Positions 17,013-26,513 of a DNA stretch of 64,000 nt are shown here, one piece after another. This DNA is from Haloplanus vescus (GTDB lineage: Archaea > Halobacteriota > Halobacteria > Halobacteriales > Haloferacaceae): assembly GCF_900107665.1 (NCBI RefSeq), contig NZ_FNQT01000001.1, positions 722,398 to 786,397 on the forward strand. Reading direction: 5' to 3'. Position 1 is the stretch's first letter, and each line of letters begins with the position of its first letter. Made by a program: the position numbers and the translations under genes. A model generated the notes under the pieces. That model saw only the letters and a list, made by a program, of their open reading frames with translations. It had not been told where the DNA came from and did not search any database.

Positions 17013-17303
17013 ATGAGCCAAAACGAAGACGGCGGGCGTCGGAATCTCCGAATGCCCGACGACGACGAGCTGTTCGCGGTCGTGACCGAACACAACGGTG
17101 GGAATCACGTCCGTGTACGCTGTGAAGACGGCGAGAACCGGATGGGCCGCATCCCCGGTCGGATGAAATACCGGACGTGGATCAGCGAGGGCGACGTGGT
17201 CCTCGTGGAACCGTGGGACTGGCAGGACGAGAAGGCGAACATCGAGTGGCGCTACGACGGGCAGGACGCGGACCAGCTCCGCCGCGAAGGCCACATCGAC
17301 TAG
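17013..17303 (+). CDS. eif1A: translation initiation factor aIF-1A
   Basis: A 96-residue S1-like OB-fold protein that binds the small ribosomal subunit A site during initiation. The sequence contains the family core [38 protein letters not shown] and VLVEPWDW. Length and end points match archaeal eIF-1A. A CGACTTAACC element about 28 bases upstream suggests a strong leaderless or very short-leader promoter, divergent from the alcohol dehydrogenase gene. It is a single-gene unit followed by a hairpin and an AT-rich tail. Confidence 0.97.
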   Translation: MSQNEDGGRRNLRMPDDDELFAVVTEHNGGNHVRVRCEDGENRMGRIPGRMKYRTWISEGDVVLVEPWDWQDEKANIEWRYDGQDADQLRREGHID

Positions 17304-17318
17304 TTCGTCCCGACCGAT

Positions 17319-17376
17319 GGGGGAGACGAACTTGCCGTCTCTCCCCGAATATCCATTATATATTCATTTATTCAGA
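17319..17376 (+). terminator. putative terminator of aIF-1A
   Basis: Sixteen bases after the aIF-1A stop codon, GGGGGAGACG (17319-17328) can pair with CGTCTCTCCCC (17336-17346) with one bulged base. An AT-rich tail with several T tracts (about 17348-17376) follows. Archaeal termination mainly uses T-rich tracts, so the tail is the more telling part. Confidence 0.45.
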
Positions 17377-17491
17377 TTTACTAGCTCCGGCTCCCCTATT
17401 CGGGCACAGATGCGCGGTGTTAGTGACCGTTTAGTCGGATAGATTGGCCCGATACCCAACGATTTTGTACCGGTGCGAGGTTGTGACTGGC

Positions 17492-19114
17492 ATGGACGGT
17501 AATCCGGACCTCGACCGGTTCGACTCGCGGCGGTCCACGGCCTACGCACAGAACGGCATGGTGGCGACGAGTCAGCCACTCGCCGCGCAGGCGGGTGTCG
17601 AAGCCCTCCGTGATGGCGGCAACGCCTTCGACGCCGCGGTGACGACGGCGGCCGCGTTGAACGTCGTCGAACCGATGAGCACCGGTATCGGCGGCGACGC
17701 GTTCGCCCTCTATCGCACCGCCGACGGCGACGTGGGGGCGTTTCGAAGCTGTGGCGGCGCGCCCGCCGACGCGACGCGCGACGCGGTCCGGCGGCGAGTC
17801 TCGGAGCAGTCGGGCGTCGACCCCGCGGATGCGACGATGCCCGGCGCCGGACCGCTCACGGTGACGGTGCCCGGGACGGTCCGTGGCTGGGACCGACTGC
17901 TCGACGACCACGGCGAGCGGTCGCTCGCCGCGGCGCTCGAACCCGCCATCGAGTACGCCACGGAGGGGTTCCCGGTGAGCGAAGTCATCGCCGACATGTG
18001 GACCGTCGCCGAGACGCTGTTCACCGAATCGCACGCCCGCGAGGAGTATCTGCTCGGTGGGCGAGCGCCCGACACCGGCGACGTGATGCGCCTCCCGGAT
18101 TTGGGCGGGACGCTCTCGACCATCGCCACGGAGGGTGCCGACGCCTTCTACGAGGGACCGCTGGCCGACCACATCGCCGAGGCGGTCCGGGAGCGCGGCG
18201 GTCTGCTCTCGGCCGACGACCTCGCGGACTTCGAACCGGAGTACGTCAACCCCGTCTCGACCACCTACCGTGGTGCCGAAATTTACGAACTCCCGCCGAA
18301 CAACCAGGGACTGGTGGCGCTGGAGGCACTCAACATCGCGGAAGAGCTCGACGCCGGAAGCTACGACTACGACTCGGCCAAGCGCGTCCACTACTTCGCC
18401 GAATCGCTGAAGCGTGCCTTCCACGACGGCCACCACTACATCACGGACCCCGAGTTCGAGGACGTGCCCGCACTCGGCTCGAAGGCCTACGCCGCGAAGC
18501 GCGCGACGACGGTCGGTGAGCGGGCGGGGAACGTCTCCATCGGCGGGCCGGGCGCACCGCCGGAGGACGGCGACACCGTCCTCCTGACCGTCGCCGACGA
18601 CGAGGGGAACGTCGTCTCCTTCATCAACTCCATCTTCGGTCACTTCGGAAGCGGCGTGGTGGTGCCCGAGACGGGCATCACGCTCCAGAACCGCGGGAGT
18701 TCGTTCACGCTGGACCCGGAGCATCCCAACCGCCTCGAACCGGGGAAGCGGCCCTTCCACACGCTCATCCCGGGACTGGCGCGGTTCGACGACAACGATT
18801 GGGCCGCCTTCGGCGTGATGGGCGGGTACATGCAACCGCAGGGGCACCTGCAGGTGCTCTCGAACCTCCTCGATTACGATATGCCGCTCCAAGCGGCGCT
18901 GGACGCGCCGCGGTGGCGCTACCTCGAAAACGGTTCGCTCGCCGTCGAGGACCGCTTCCCGGACGGCGTCGTCCCGAAGCTCGTGCGTCGCGGGCACGAC
19001 GTGGTCGTCAGGCCGCCCTCGGCGTTCGGCGGCGGCGAGATTACGCGACTCGCCGATAGCGTCATGTCGGGCGCGACGGAACCGCGAAAGGACGGGACGG
19101 CCGCGGGCTTCTAA
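17492..19114 (+). CDS. ggt: gamma-glutamyltransferase family protein
   Basis: A 540-residue N-terminal-nucleophile hydrolase that removes or transfers gamma-glutamyl groups. Family landmarks are STAYAQNGMVATSQPLAAQ, GGNAFDAAV, MSTGIGGDAF, the large/small subunit junction DGDTVLLTVADDEGNVVSF with the likely autoprocessing Thr at residue 362, then GSGVVVPETGITLQNRG and GGYMQPQGHLQVL. No export signal is seen, so it should act in the cytoplasm. The start at 17492 is supported by a TATA-like CGATTTTGTACC about 28 bases upstream. Haloarchaea use gamma-glutamylcysteine as their main small thiol, so thiol turnover is a plausible role (inference). Its stop overlaps that of the convergent transporter (CTAA, 19111-19114). 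Confidence 0.9.
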   Translation: MDGNPDLDRFDSRRSTAYAQNGMVATSQPLAAQAGVEALRDGGNAFDAAVTTAAALNVVEPMSTGIGGDAFALYRTADGDVGAFRSCGGAPADATRDAVRRRVSEQSGVDPADATMPGAGPLTVTVPGTVRGWDRLLDDHGERSLAAALEPAIEYATEGFPVSEVIADMWTVAETLFTESHAREEYLLGGRAPDTGDVMRLPDLGGTLSTIATEGADAFYEGPLADHIAEAVRERGGLLSADDLADFEPEYVNPVSTTYRGAEIYELPPNNQGLVALEALNIAEELDAGSYDYDSAKRVHYFAESLKRAFHDGHHYITDPEFEDVPALGSKAYAAKRATTVGERAGNVSIGGPGAPPEDGDTVLLTVADDEGNVVSFINSIFGHFGSGVVVPETGITLQNRGSSFTLDPEHPNRLEPGKRPFHTLIPGLARFDDNDWAAFGVMGGYMQPQGHLQVLSNLLDYDMPLQAALDAPRWRYLENGSLAVEDRFPDGVVPKLVRRGHDVVVRPPSAFGGGEITRLADSVMSGATEPRKDGTAAGF

Positions 19115-20217
19115 GCCGGGTCGCCGTCGCCATCGCGTACTCGGGCGAGGAGATACGACCCGAGGAGGCCGACGCCGAAGGCGACGCCGACGTTGACGAG
19201 GAGGGCGACGACGCCGACGACACCGGTCAGTAGGGGGTCGTTCGTGTCCACGCCCGAGCGTCCAAGTTCGATGGCGACGAGGACGAGGACGACGCCGAGG
19301 ACGGCCATCGGGAACGCGGCGACGACATCGACGGCGACGACAGCCAGGAGGAGGTAGAGGCCCCCGAGAATCAGGTTCGAAGTGGCGGTCCGGGCACCGA
19401 AAGCGTACTTGCCGGCGACGCCGCCGCTCCCGTGGCACATGGGCATCGCGCCGAGTGGGACAGCAAGCAGGTTCATGACGCCCATGCTGGTCGAGAGGTC
19501 GTCGGGCGACGCCTCGGCGTCGAAGTACTCGTCGACGAGCAGCGAGGTTGCGACGGCGGCGTTGCCGACGGTCATGGCCAGTTGTCCGGCCGTCGCGCCG
19601 ATGGCGTTTCGCGTGAGCGAGAGAGCACCGGGGTCGAGAAGCGCCAGTTGCGGGAGGCGTGGCGTGAGCGTCCCCACGTCGGCGAAGGCCAGCACCGACC
19701 CGAGGCCGAGGACGGCGAGAGCCGCCACCTCGCGGTGTCCGGTCACGACGGCGCCGAGGGCGACGAGGACGGCGAGGCCGGCGAGCGCCGGGGCGTCGAG
19801 ACTGGTCGTCAACCCGGTGCGGAGGAGGATGAGCGCGACGCCGATCTGGATGCCGCGCACGACGGGTTCGCCGACGTAGGGTGCGAGGCGCGCGAGCGCC
19901 CCCGTCTTGCCGATGACCAGCAACGCGACGCCGGCGACGAGGCCGGCAGCGACGTACTCGCCCGTGGAGAGACCGCCGGCGATGACCAGCGCGGCGAGCG
20001 CCTTCATCGGTTCGACGGACATGGGATGGCCGTACCAGAGCCCCCAGACGACCTGAAAGGCGGCGAAGCCGAGGAGAATGTGGCCGAGCGACAGGTCGGT
20101 GAGTGCGGCGACGGCGACGACGATGGGTAAGACCGTCACGGTGTCGCCAACCGCACCCGTGACTTCGCCCCACGCCACGCCGAACCGCGACGCCGTCCCA
20201 CCGTCCAACGTTCGCAT
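19111..20217 (-). CDS. MOT1-type molybdate/sulfate transporter
   Basis: A 368-residue polytopic protein with about ten hydrophobic helices. Two signatures of the MOT1 group are present: GLWYGHPMSVEPMKALAALV in the first half and MPMCHGSGGVAGKYAFGART in the second. Known relatives in plants and archaea carry molybdate or sulfate with high affinity. The ATG at 20217 directly precedes MRTLDGGTASRFGV. No molybdenum cofactor genes are adjacent. The stop overlaps that of the gamma-glutamyltransferase gene. Confidence 0.8.
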   Translation of the reverse strand: MRTLDGGTASRFGVAWGEVTGAVGDTVTVLPIVVAVAALTDLSLGHILLGFAAFQVVWGLWYGHPMSVEPMKALAALVIAGGLSTGEYVAAGLVAGVALLVIGKTGALARLAPYVGEPVVRGIQIGVALILLRTGLTTSLDAPALAGLAVLVALGAVVTGHREVAALAVLGLGSVLAFADVGTLTPRLPQLALLDPGALSLTRNAIGATAGQLAMTVGNAAVATSLLVDEYFDAEASPDDLSTSMGVMNLLAVPLGAMPMCHGSGGVAGKYAFGARTATSNLILGGLYLLLAVVAVDVVAAFPMAVLGVVLVLVAIELGRSGVDTNDPLLTGVVGVVALLVNVGVAFGVGLLGSYLLARVRDGDGDPA

Positions 20218-20515
20218 CGATGCCGACTATCCGCTCACCCCGTATACAATTATCGAGAAACTGATATATGTATCGCTGGGGACGAGATGTAACCTGTTAC
20301 GATTACGGGACGGGACAGACGGCCGTGAACCCCTGATATCGGTGTTTGTCGGTTCTAAAGCCTGTATAAAATCTCTAAGAGAATTTGAAACGGTCGTAAA
20401 ACGACACAAATACTGGATTACTCGGACTCACGGAGTCAAATTGGCCTGAATCCAGTGCAACGATTTGCCCCCTATATGATGGTGTGGCTACATGGTACAG
20501 GTGGAGCCAGTCACC
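20218..20515. other. AT-rich intergenic region
   Basis: About 300 bases, clearly richer in A and T than the neighbouring genes between about 20240 and 20480 (for example GTATACAATTATCGAG and GTATAAAATCTCTAAG). Small frames on both strands lack the acidic bias expected here. It contains a GACTC-ACG-GAGTC mini-hairpin (near 20426-20438) and a promoter-like CTATATGATGG (20472-20482) that fits the small gene at 20516. On the other strand it must also hold the promoter of the transporter gene. I see no transposase remnant. Confidence 0.5.
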
Positions 20516-20764
20516 ATGTCCGTTCGCTCATCGTCCCTCGCACGCACCGCGTCGCAATCGCTTCCGGCCCTCCAAGCCCTCGCCGAACTCGCAGCACGGC
20601 CCGTCCGCTTCGTCGCCTTCTGGGTGGCGACGCTCCTCCCGCTGACGTACCTCCCGATGCTCGCGACGGGGATGGTGATGTCCCACAGTACGGCCTTTGC
20701 GGGACTCGTCTGTCTGAACGCCGTGGCGTTCGTCGCCGGACACGGGCACAACCGCCCCGAATAG
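20516..20764 (+). CDS. small two-helix membrane protein, unknown
   Basis: An 82-residue protein with an N-terminal amphipathic part (MSVRSSSLARTASQS) and two hydrophobic segments (VRFVAFWVATLLPLTYLPML and VMSHSTAFAGLVCLNAVAFV), ending GHGHNRPE. The ATG at 20516 follows a Shine-Dalgarno-like GGTGGAG, and a TATA-like CTATATG lies about 40 bases upstream. An in-frame ATG at 20492 is the alternative start. I cannot give a function. It lies upstream of hisD in the same direction, with a separate promoter for hisD in the gap. Confidence 0.65.
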   Translation: MSVRSSSLARTASQSLPALQALAELAARPVRFVAFWVATLLPLTYLPMLATGMVMSHSTAFAGLVCLNAVAFVAGHGHNRPE

Positions 20765-20832
20765 CCCGGCGGCGACTGGCCCCACGACGGTCGGACCGGA
20801 ATCCCTTTTCGCCCGCCCATGCAAACGCGGGT

Positions 20833-22101
20833 ATGGACGTACGTGACATCGACGCGCTCGGGCCGGGCGACCGGCAGTCGCTGTTCGAGCGCGACGCCGG
20901 CGTCGAGGCCGTCCGCGAGGACGTGCGCGACATCGTCGGCCGGGTTCGCGACGAGGGGGACGTAGCGATTCGAGAGTTCTGCCGCGAGTTCGACGGCGTC
21001 GAAGTCGGCAACTTGGACGTGACCGACGCCGCCGAACGCGCCCACGAGGAGGTAGACGACGACCTGCTCGATGCAATTCGGACCGCCGCGGACAACGTCC
21101 GCGAGTTCCACGAGCGACAGCTGCCCGAGGACTGGCGCGACGACTTCGGCGACCGGGAACTCGGTCGGCGCTTCCGCCCGCTCTCCAGCGTCGGCGTCTA
21201 CGTGCCCGGCGGCGCCGCGGCCTACCCCTCCAGCGCGCTGATGGGAATCATCCCGGCGAAGGTTGCGGGCGTCGACCACGTCGTGGTGACGACGCCGCCC
21301 GCGGAGGAGCTGAACCCCGCGACGCTGGCGGCGATTCACGAGGCGGGCGCGGACGCCGTCTACAGCATCGGCGGCGCGCAGGCGGTCGGCGCCATGGCCT
21401 ACGGTACGGAGACGGTCACGCCGGTCGAGAAGATAGTCGGCCCGGGCAACCGCTGGGTCACGGCGGCGAAAGCCGAAGTGCGCGGCGACGTGGAAATCGA
21501 CTTCCTCGCCGGCCCGAGCGAGGTGCTCGTTCTCGCCGACGAGACGGCCGACCCCGCCTTCGTCGCGGCGGACCTCCTCGCACAGGCCGAACACGACGAC
21601 CACGCGTCAGTGGTCGCGGTGACCGCCGACGCCGACCTGGCCGACGCTATCGTCGACGAAGTCGACGCGCAACTCGTCGAGCGTGAGCGACAGGAGACCA
21701 TCGCGGCCGCCCTCGCCAACGACGCGAGCGGCGTCTTCCTCGCGCGCTCGATGTCCGAAGCGGTGCTCTTCGCGGAGGAGTACGCTGCCGAACACCTCTC
21801 GATTCAGGCCGAGGACGACGAGGCGCTCCTCGACCGCATCGACAGCGCCGGGAGCGTCTTCCTCGGCCCGTACACGCCCGTCGCAGCGGGCGATTACGCC
21901 TCGGGGACGAACCACGTCCTGCCGACGGGCGGCGGCGCCAAGCGCTTCGGCGGCCTGTCCGTCGAGACGTTCCTCCGGTCGACGACCGTCCAGCGACTCG
22001 ACCGCGATGCGCTCGACGGCCTCGCCGACACGATTACGACGCTCGCGGACGCCGAGGGACTCACCGGCCACGCCGAGAGCGTGCGACGCCGCTTCGACTG
22101 A
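20833..22101 (+). CDS. hisD: histidinol dehydrogenase
   Basis: Catalyses the last two steps of histidine synthesis, L-histidinol to L-histidine, with NAD and zinc in the cytoplasm. The 422-residue length is normal. Family motifs are [18 protein letters not shown], the [19 protein letters not shown] region, [15 protein letters not shown], the catalytic histidine region [15 protein letters not shown] and the zinc-binding [20 protein letters not shown]. It is not in a his operon here. A CCCTTTTCGCC element 26 bases before the ATG suggests a leaderless single-gene transcript. Confidence 0.97.
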   Translation: MDVRDIDALGPGDRQSLFERDAGVEAVREDVRDIVGRVRDEGDVAIREFCREFDGVEVGNLDVTDAAERAHEEVDDDLLDAIRTAADNVREFHERQLPEDWRDDFGDRELGRRFRPLSSVGVYVPGGAAAYPSSALMGIIPAKVAGVDHVVVTTPPAEELNPATLAAIHEAGADAVYSIGGAQAVGAMAYGTETVTPVEKIVGPGNRWVTAAKAEVRGDVEIDFLAGPSEVLVLADETADPAFVAADLLAQAEHDDHASVVAVTADADLADAIVDEVDAQLVERERQETIAAALANDASGVFLARSMSEAVLFAEEYAAEHLSIQAEDDEALLDRIDSAGSVFLGPYTPVAAGDYASGTNHVLPTGGGAKRFGGLSVETFLRSTTVQRLDRDALDGLADTITTLADAEGLTGHAESVRRRFD

Positions 22102-22142
22102 GCCCCGTCAGGGTTAACAGGCTTCGCGGAGTAACTGCGACC

Positions 22143-22508
22143 ATGAGTACCGAAAGCGCGGAGCGGGCGAGCGACCGAGTGGTGGAGGTCACGCCCGAGG
22201 CCGCGGAGGAAGCCCGCTCGCTGATGGACCGCGAGGGGATGGACGCGGACATGGGTGGCTTGCGACTGTTCGTCCAGCAGGGCGGCTGTGCCGGACTCTC
22301 CTACGGGATGCGCTTCGACGACGAACCCGAACCGGACGACACCATCGTGGAGCGCCACGGCCTGCGCGTGTTCGTCGACCCCGCGAGCGTCGACTACATC
22401 GGCGGGTCGGTGCTCGATTACGAATCGGGCCTCCAAGCCGAGGGCTTCCACGTCGAGAACCCGAACGTCGTCTCCGAATGTGGCTGCGGCGAGTCGTTCC
22501 GAACCTAA
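22143..22508 (+). CDS. HesB/IscA-type iron-sulfur cluster assembly protein
   Basis: A 121-residue A-type carrier that holds or hands over Fe-S clusters. The three conserved cysteines are present: GGCAGLSYGM near residue 49 and ECGCGESF near the end. The N-terminal 15 residues are an acidic extension. Spacing, length and the YESGLQAEGFHVENPN segment fit the family. A GGGTTAACAGG element about 33 bases upstream may be its promoter. Confidence 0.93.
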   Translation: MSTESAERASDRVVEVTPEAAEEARSLMDREGMDADMGGLRLFVQQGGCAGLSYGMRFDDEPEPDDTIVERHGLRVFVDPASVDYIGGSVLDYESGLQAEGFHVENPNVVSECGCGESFRT

Positions 22509-22582
22509 TCCCCGCGCACGGGGTATCAGCCGTGATATTTGGTGGGATGCGGTTTTAACGGCCCACTGAGTATCAGCGGAGG

Positions 22583-24541
22583 ATGGCGGATATTACAGCT
22601 GATTCCGGGTCTGCACTCTTCCAGCCGGGCCGCTGGGGAGCCGTGCTTCGAGAGTTCGTCCGGTACATTCCGGACGGACACTCGATTCCGGAGTCGACGT
22701 GGCGGAGTCGACACCGAAACGTTACCATCCTCGTGCTGGCGCAGCTGCCCTTCCTCTTCGCACTGGGACTGTACGACGGAACCGAATCGCTCGTGACGGG
22801 CGCAACGATTCCGGAAATCCCGCTGACGACCGTGCTGGTCGAAATCGGCATCGTCGCCGCCCTCCTCGCCGCAGCGCATGTTCCGGGCCTCCCCCGGCGC
22901 GTCCGGACGGGACTCGGGACGCTCGGCGTGCTTTCGGTGTCCGTCCTGCTCGTTCACTTCTCGGGCGGATTCATCGAGGCACACTTCTACTTCTTCGTCG
23001 GGATGGCCGTCGTCGCGGTGTACGAGGACTGGGCGCCGTTCGCACTCGGCATCGGCTACGTCGTGCTCACCCACGGCGTCTTCGGGATGATAAATCCGAG
23101 TCGCGTCTACAACCACACGGCGGCCATCAACAACCCGTGGGTCTGGGGGCTGATTCACGGCGTGTTCGTCCTGATGCTCGCGGCGGCGCTGATGGCACAC
23201 TGGTACTCCACGGAGCGCTCCCGAGAGGAGGCACAGATCCAACTCGAAGAGGCACGCGCCAAAAGCGAGGAAGTCGAGAATCTGGAGGCCAAGCAGGCCG
23301 AAATCGAACGCGCGAAAGCCGAAGCCGAGGAGGCGAAAGCCGAGGCAGAGGCCCGACAGCAGGCGGTCGAAGAGATGAACGACCACCTCGAAGCGCGGGC
23401 GGACGCGTACAGCGACGCGATGGCGCGAGCGGCGAGCGGCGACCTCACCGTCCGGGTCGACACCGAGAGCGAGAGCGAGGCGATGGCACAGATCGGCGAG
23501 GCGTTCAACGAGATGATGGTCGAGACGGAGACGGCGATGCGAGAGATTCAGGCATTCGCCGACGAAGTCGCCGCCGCGAGCGAGGAAGCGAGCGACGGCA
23601 CCGAGGAGACGAAAGCCGCCAGCGAAGACGTGAGCGAGTCGATTCGCGAGATTTCGGAGGGGGCAAACGAGCAACGAGAGATGCTCGAAACCGTCTCGGG
23701 CGAGATGACGAACCTCTCGGCGACGGTCGAGGAGGTGGCGGCCTCCGCGAACACGGTCGCGGAACGCTCCCGCGAGACGGCCGACATCGCCGAGTCGGGC
23801 GAAGCGACGGCCAAGCAGGCCATCGGCGACGCCCGCGACGTGCAGGACGCCATCGACACGACGGTGTCGAACGTCGAGACGCTGGACGAGCGGATGGCGG
23901 AAATCGAGGAGATAATCGGCCTCATCAGCGACATCGCCGAGCAGACGAACCTCCTCGCGTTGAACGCGAACATCGAGGCCGCCCGCGCCAGTAGCGGGGA
24001 CGGCACGGGTGACGGCTTCGCCGTCGTCGCGGACGAAGTCAAGCAGTTGGCCGAGGAGACGCAGGAATCGGCGACGGAAATCGAGCAGTTGATCGAGCAG
24101 ACGCAGGCACAGACGGAGACAACGGTCGAGGAGGCGCGGGTGGCAGAGCGTGACATGCAAGCCGGCGTCGAAGCGTTCCAAGAAGTCGTCGACGCGTTCA
24201 CGCAGGTGGCCGAGAACGCCGACGAGACCGACAGCGGCATCCAAGAGATTAGCAACACGACCGACGACCAAGCCGCGAGCACCGAGGAGGCGGTGGCGAT
24301 GGTCGAGGAAGTGGCCGACATCAGCGCCGCGACGGCCGAGGAGACGGACGCCGCGTCCACCGCCGCGTCCGCGCAGGCGACGGCCACGTCGCAGGTGAAC
24401 GCCAGCGTCACGACGCTCACGGAGCGAGCCGAACGCCTCCAGTCGCTCCTGTCGTCGTTCGCAGTCCAATCGACCGACGACCACCCGACGGGGACGCCGA
24501 ATCGCTCCGTCGCGATGGAAGACGGCGGGCGACCCGAGTAG
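22583..24541 (+). CDS. methyl-accepting chemotaxis transducer with multi-helix N-terminal sensor
   Basis: A 652-residue Htr-type transducer. Residues about 45-215 form five or six membrane helices and carry [17 protein letters not shown], a conserved patch seen in other membrane sensor domains. Residues about 215-265 are a charged coiled coil. A HAMP-like segment (about 270-325, [19 protein letters not shown]) follows. The signalling hairpin tip is [21 protein letters not shown] (about 450-470), with [14 protein letters not shown] just after. Glu/Gln-rich heptads flanking the tip are candidate methylation sites. It would relay a membrane or intracellular cue to CheA/CheW. No che gene is nearby. 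A GGTTTTAACGG element 27 bases upstream suggests a leaderless message. Confidence 0.93.
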   Translation: MADITADSGSALFQPGRWGAVLREFVRYIPDGHSIPESTWRSRHRNVTILVLAQLPFLFALGLYDGTESLVTGATIPEIPLTTVLVEIGIVAALLAAAHVPGLPRRVRTGLGTLGVLSVSVLLVHFSGGFIEAHFYFFVGMAVVAVYEDWAPFALGIGYVVLTHGVFGMINPSRVYNHTAAINNPWVWGLIHGVFVLMLAAALMAHWYSTERSREEAQIQLEEARAKSEEVENLEAKQAEIERAKAEAEEAKAEAEARQQAVEEMNDHLEARADAYSDAMARAASGDLTVRVDTESESEAMAQIGEAFNEMMVETETAMREIQAFADEVAAASEEASDGTEETKAASEDVSESIREISEGANEQREMLETVSGEMTNLSATVEEVAASANTVAERSRETADIAESGEATAKQAIGDARDVQDAIDTTVSNVETLDERMAEIEEIIGLISDIAEQTNLLALNANIEAARASSGDGTGDGFAVVADEVKQLAEETQESATEIEQLIEQTQAQTETTVEEARVAERDMQAGVEAFQEVVDAFTQVAENADETDSGIQEISNTTDDQAASTEEAVAMVEEVADISAATAEETDAASTAASAQATATSQVNASVTTLTERAERLQSLLSSFAVQSTDDHPTGTPNRSVAMEDGGRPE

Positions 24542-24604
24542 CCCGCTCGGGCCACAGGTTATCGTGGTAACACTTATCACCCGTTCTACCGTATAGAGAG
24601 TCAC

Positions 24605-24940
24605 ATGGCCCCTGTTACCATGCCACCTGTCGAGGCGGCCCAAGACGTCTTTCGCCGCCTCGGATACTCCGTCGAGCGCGACGGGGTCGACCTCAGGGCC
24701 GAACGGAAGTGGCGGACCGTCCACGTGACCGCACTCGACGCCGACGAGGCATCGTCGCCCGACAAACTCCGGGCAGACGGCGGAACGACGGAGTATCGTC
24801 TCCGCTGTTTCGTCACGTGGATGGAGGCGGCAGGGGACCTCCGTGACCGACTCGCGCGCACCAATCCCGACTACGAGTGGGCGGTCATCGGCGTCGAGGA
24901 CGACGACTACGAAGTCGTCGACCACGCCGTCGGCGCGTAG
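24605..24940 (+). CDS. small conserved haloarchaeal-type protein, unknown
   Basis: A 111-residue soluble protein with mixed alpha/beta character. An N-terminal segment VEAAQDVFRRLGYSV leads into strands (KWRTVHVTAL, EYRLRCFVTW) and a C-terminal EWAVIGVEDDDYEVVDHA. I do not recognise a family with a known role. A TATA-like ACACTTATCACC lies about 29 bases upstream of the ATG at 24605; ATG at 24620 is an alternative. The MscS-type gene begins 30 bases after its stop, so the two might be linked. Confidence 0.7.
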   Translation: MAPVTMPPVEAAQDVFRRLGYSVERDGVDLRAERKWRTVHVTALDADEASSPDKLRADGGTTEYRLRCFVTWMEAAGDLRDRLARTNPDYEWAVIGVEDDDYEVVDHAVGA

Positions 24941-24951
24941 GTTTTAGTGTC

Positions 24952-24970
24952 GGGCGGTCCCAGACCGCCC
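24952..24970 (+). promoter_or_regulatory. perfect hairpin abutting the start codon of the MscS gene
   Basis: GGGCGGTC (24952-24959), loop CCA and GACCGCCC (24963-24970) form a perfect 8-bp stem whose last base touches the ATG at 24971. A TATA-like GGTTTTAGTG at about 24940-24950 would start transcription at or inside the stem. It could control initiation, protect the RNA 5' end or end the upstream transcript. Confidence 0.5.
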
Positions 24971-25516
24971 ATGACCGTCGCGTTGCAGTCGACGCTCGTC
25001 GAGCGTGCATTCCTCGACTTCTTCCAACGACTCGTCGACGCTATCCCGACGATTCTGACCGGCCTCGTCTTCATCGTCCTCGCGGCGATTCTCGTCAAGG
25101 GCGTCCTCACCGTGCTAAAGGCCGTCCTCAAGCGGACGATGCCCGGCGAGTCGCCCGTCTATCGGCAGTTCCTCACGACCATCGTCGCCGTCTTCCTCTG
25201 GTTCGGCGTCGGCCTGTCGGCGCTCTCCGTGGTGGGACTGGAGGGCATCGCGGCGTCGCTGGGCACCGCCGCTGGCTTCGTCGCCCTCGGCGTCTCCTAC
25301 GCGACTGGCGACATGATAGCCGACGCCGTCGCCGGCGTGTATCTCCTCCGCGACCCAGACTTCGAGGCGGGCGACACCGTCCGCGTCGGCGATATGGAGG
25401 GCGTCGTCCAGACCATCGAACTCCGCAAGACGCGCTTTGCCGTCGGCGCCGACACCGTCGTGCGCGGCAACTCGGACATCGAATCCCGGTGGACGAAGGT
25501 CAACGACGGCGATTGA
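24971..25516 (+). CDS. small mechanosensitive channel (MscS family)
   Basis: A 181-residue membrane protein with two or three helices (about 23-45, 63-85, 90-112) and a short soluble beta domain. The pore-lining helix and start of the beta domain carry the MscS pattern GTAAGFVALGVSYATGDMIADAVAGVYLLRD, shown here in part, then FEAGDTVRVGDMEGVV. It is shorter than typical MscS (about 280) and lacks the large C-terminal vestibule. It should open under membrane tension to release solutes on hypo-osmotic shock. The ATG at 24971 is directly preceded by a hairpin. Confidence 0.85.
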   Translation: MTVALQSTLVERAFLDFFQRLVDAIPTILTGLVFIVLAAILVKGVLTVLKAVLKRTMPGESPVYRQFLTTIVAVFLWFGVGLSALSVVGLEGIAASLGTAAGFVALGVSYATGDMIADAVAGVYLLRDPDFEAGDTVRVGDMEGVVQTIELRKTRFAVGADTVVRGNSDIESRWTKVNDGD

Positions 25517-25571
25517 GAACTGTTCGCACGCGCCCCGCGCGGTTTATGCCTCCGGGCCGAGAATAGAGGGC

Positions 25572-26513
25572 ATGTTCGTCGGCCACGCCGCACTCGCGTT
25601 CGCCATCGTGGGGAGCGTCGCGGTCGCTCGCGGGTGGTCGACACGGACCGCGCTCAGCGCCGCCCTCCTCGCGGGCGCCTTCGCCACCGTCCCCGACGTG
25701 GACATGGTGTACGCGCTCGTCGGCATCGCGGGCGCCGCCGGCGGCGACGCCCTCGCCATCGCGGGCGCGTTCTGGTCGACCGGGAACGTCGTCCACCGCG
25801 CCGTCACGCACTCGCTCGTCATCGCGCCGCCAGTCGCGCTGCTCGCGGCGTTACAGGTGTCGCCCACGCGTCGCCGGCAGCTGCTGTCGCTCGGCCTCGG
25901 CGCCGCGCTCGTGACGGTCATCACCGTCGACGGGGGCGCGCTCGCGACGTTGGTCACCGGCCTGTTTCTCGTCGCCGCCGTCGCCGTCGCGACGGTGGCC
26001 GACCGCTACACCGACCTCACCGCGCCGCAGGTGTTCGGCGCCGCCCTCCTCGGCCTCGTCAGTCACCCCTTCGGCGACCTGTTCACCGGCGAACCGCCGG
26101 CGATGCTCTACCCCCTCGATTCGGCGCTGGTGACCGAACGGGTCGCCCTCGCTACCGACCCCACACTCCACCTGCTCGGCGCGTTCGGCATCGAACTCGC
26201 GACGGTGTGGGCCGCCGTCTGCGTGGCCTGTCTCGCGACGGGTCTGCGCCCCACGACGGCCGTCAGCCCGCGCGCGACCCTCGGCGCCGGCTACGCCGCG
26301 AGCATCCTCCTCATCCCGGCGCCGACGCTCGAACTCTCCTATCCGTTCGTGTTCTCGGTGCTCGGCGTCGGCCTCGTCGGCGCACTCCCGCGCGTTCGAC
26401 TCGTCGCCAGGACCATCGAGTCACCCGACTGGCTGGGCGCGGGGCTAACGGGATTGAGTACGATAACGGTAGCGTGGGCGGCGTACGCCGTCGCGTACGT
26501 CGTTATCAGCTAG
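25572..26513 (+). CDS. membrane-bound metal-dependent hydrolase, YdjM/DUF457-like
   Basis: A 313-residue membrane protein. The N-terminus MFVGHAALAFAIVGS and the motifs VPDVDMVYALVG, HRAVTHSLVIAPP and VSHPFGDLFTGEPP match the YdjM group, in which scattered His and Asp are thought to bind metal at the membrane face. About eight hydrophobic segments follow. The upstream frame reading into it is basic and not coding; the ATG at 25572 has a CGGTTTATGCC element 29 bases before it. Biochemical role of the family is not established. Its stop overlaps that of GGPP synthase in CTAG. Confidence 0.8.
   Translation: MFVGHAALAFAIVGSVAVARGWSTRTALSAALLAGAFATVPDVDMVYALVGIAGAAGGDALAIAGAFWSTGNVVHRAVTHSLVIAPPVALLAALQVSPTRRRQLLSLGLGAALVTVITVDGGALATLVTGLFLVAAVAVATVADRYTDLTAPQVFGAALLGLVSHPFGDLFTGEPPAMLYPLDSALVTERVALATDPTLHLLGAFGIELATVWAAVCVACLATGLRPTTAVSPRATLGAGYAASILLIPAPTLELSYPFVFSVLGVGLVGALPRVRLVARTIESPDWLGAGLTGLSTITVAWAAYAVAYVVIS

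Noticed and set aside
17420-20173. A 917-codon minus-strand frame
   Set aside because: It spans antisense of the gamma-glutamyltransferase and an out-of-frame reading of the MOT1 gene; no domain and very Arg-rich.
20227-20409. A 60-codon minus-strand ORF and a 123-codon plus-strand ORF in the AT-rich gap
   Set aside because: Composition is unlike local proteins, and no promoter or ribosome-binding site fits. I considered a transposase remnant but found no motif or terminal repeats.
22526-24925. A 799-codon minus-strand frame
   Set aside because: It is the antisense shadow of the chemotaxis transducer; its Leu/Arg-rich repeats mirror the coiled coil of the real gene.
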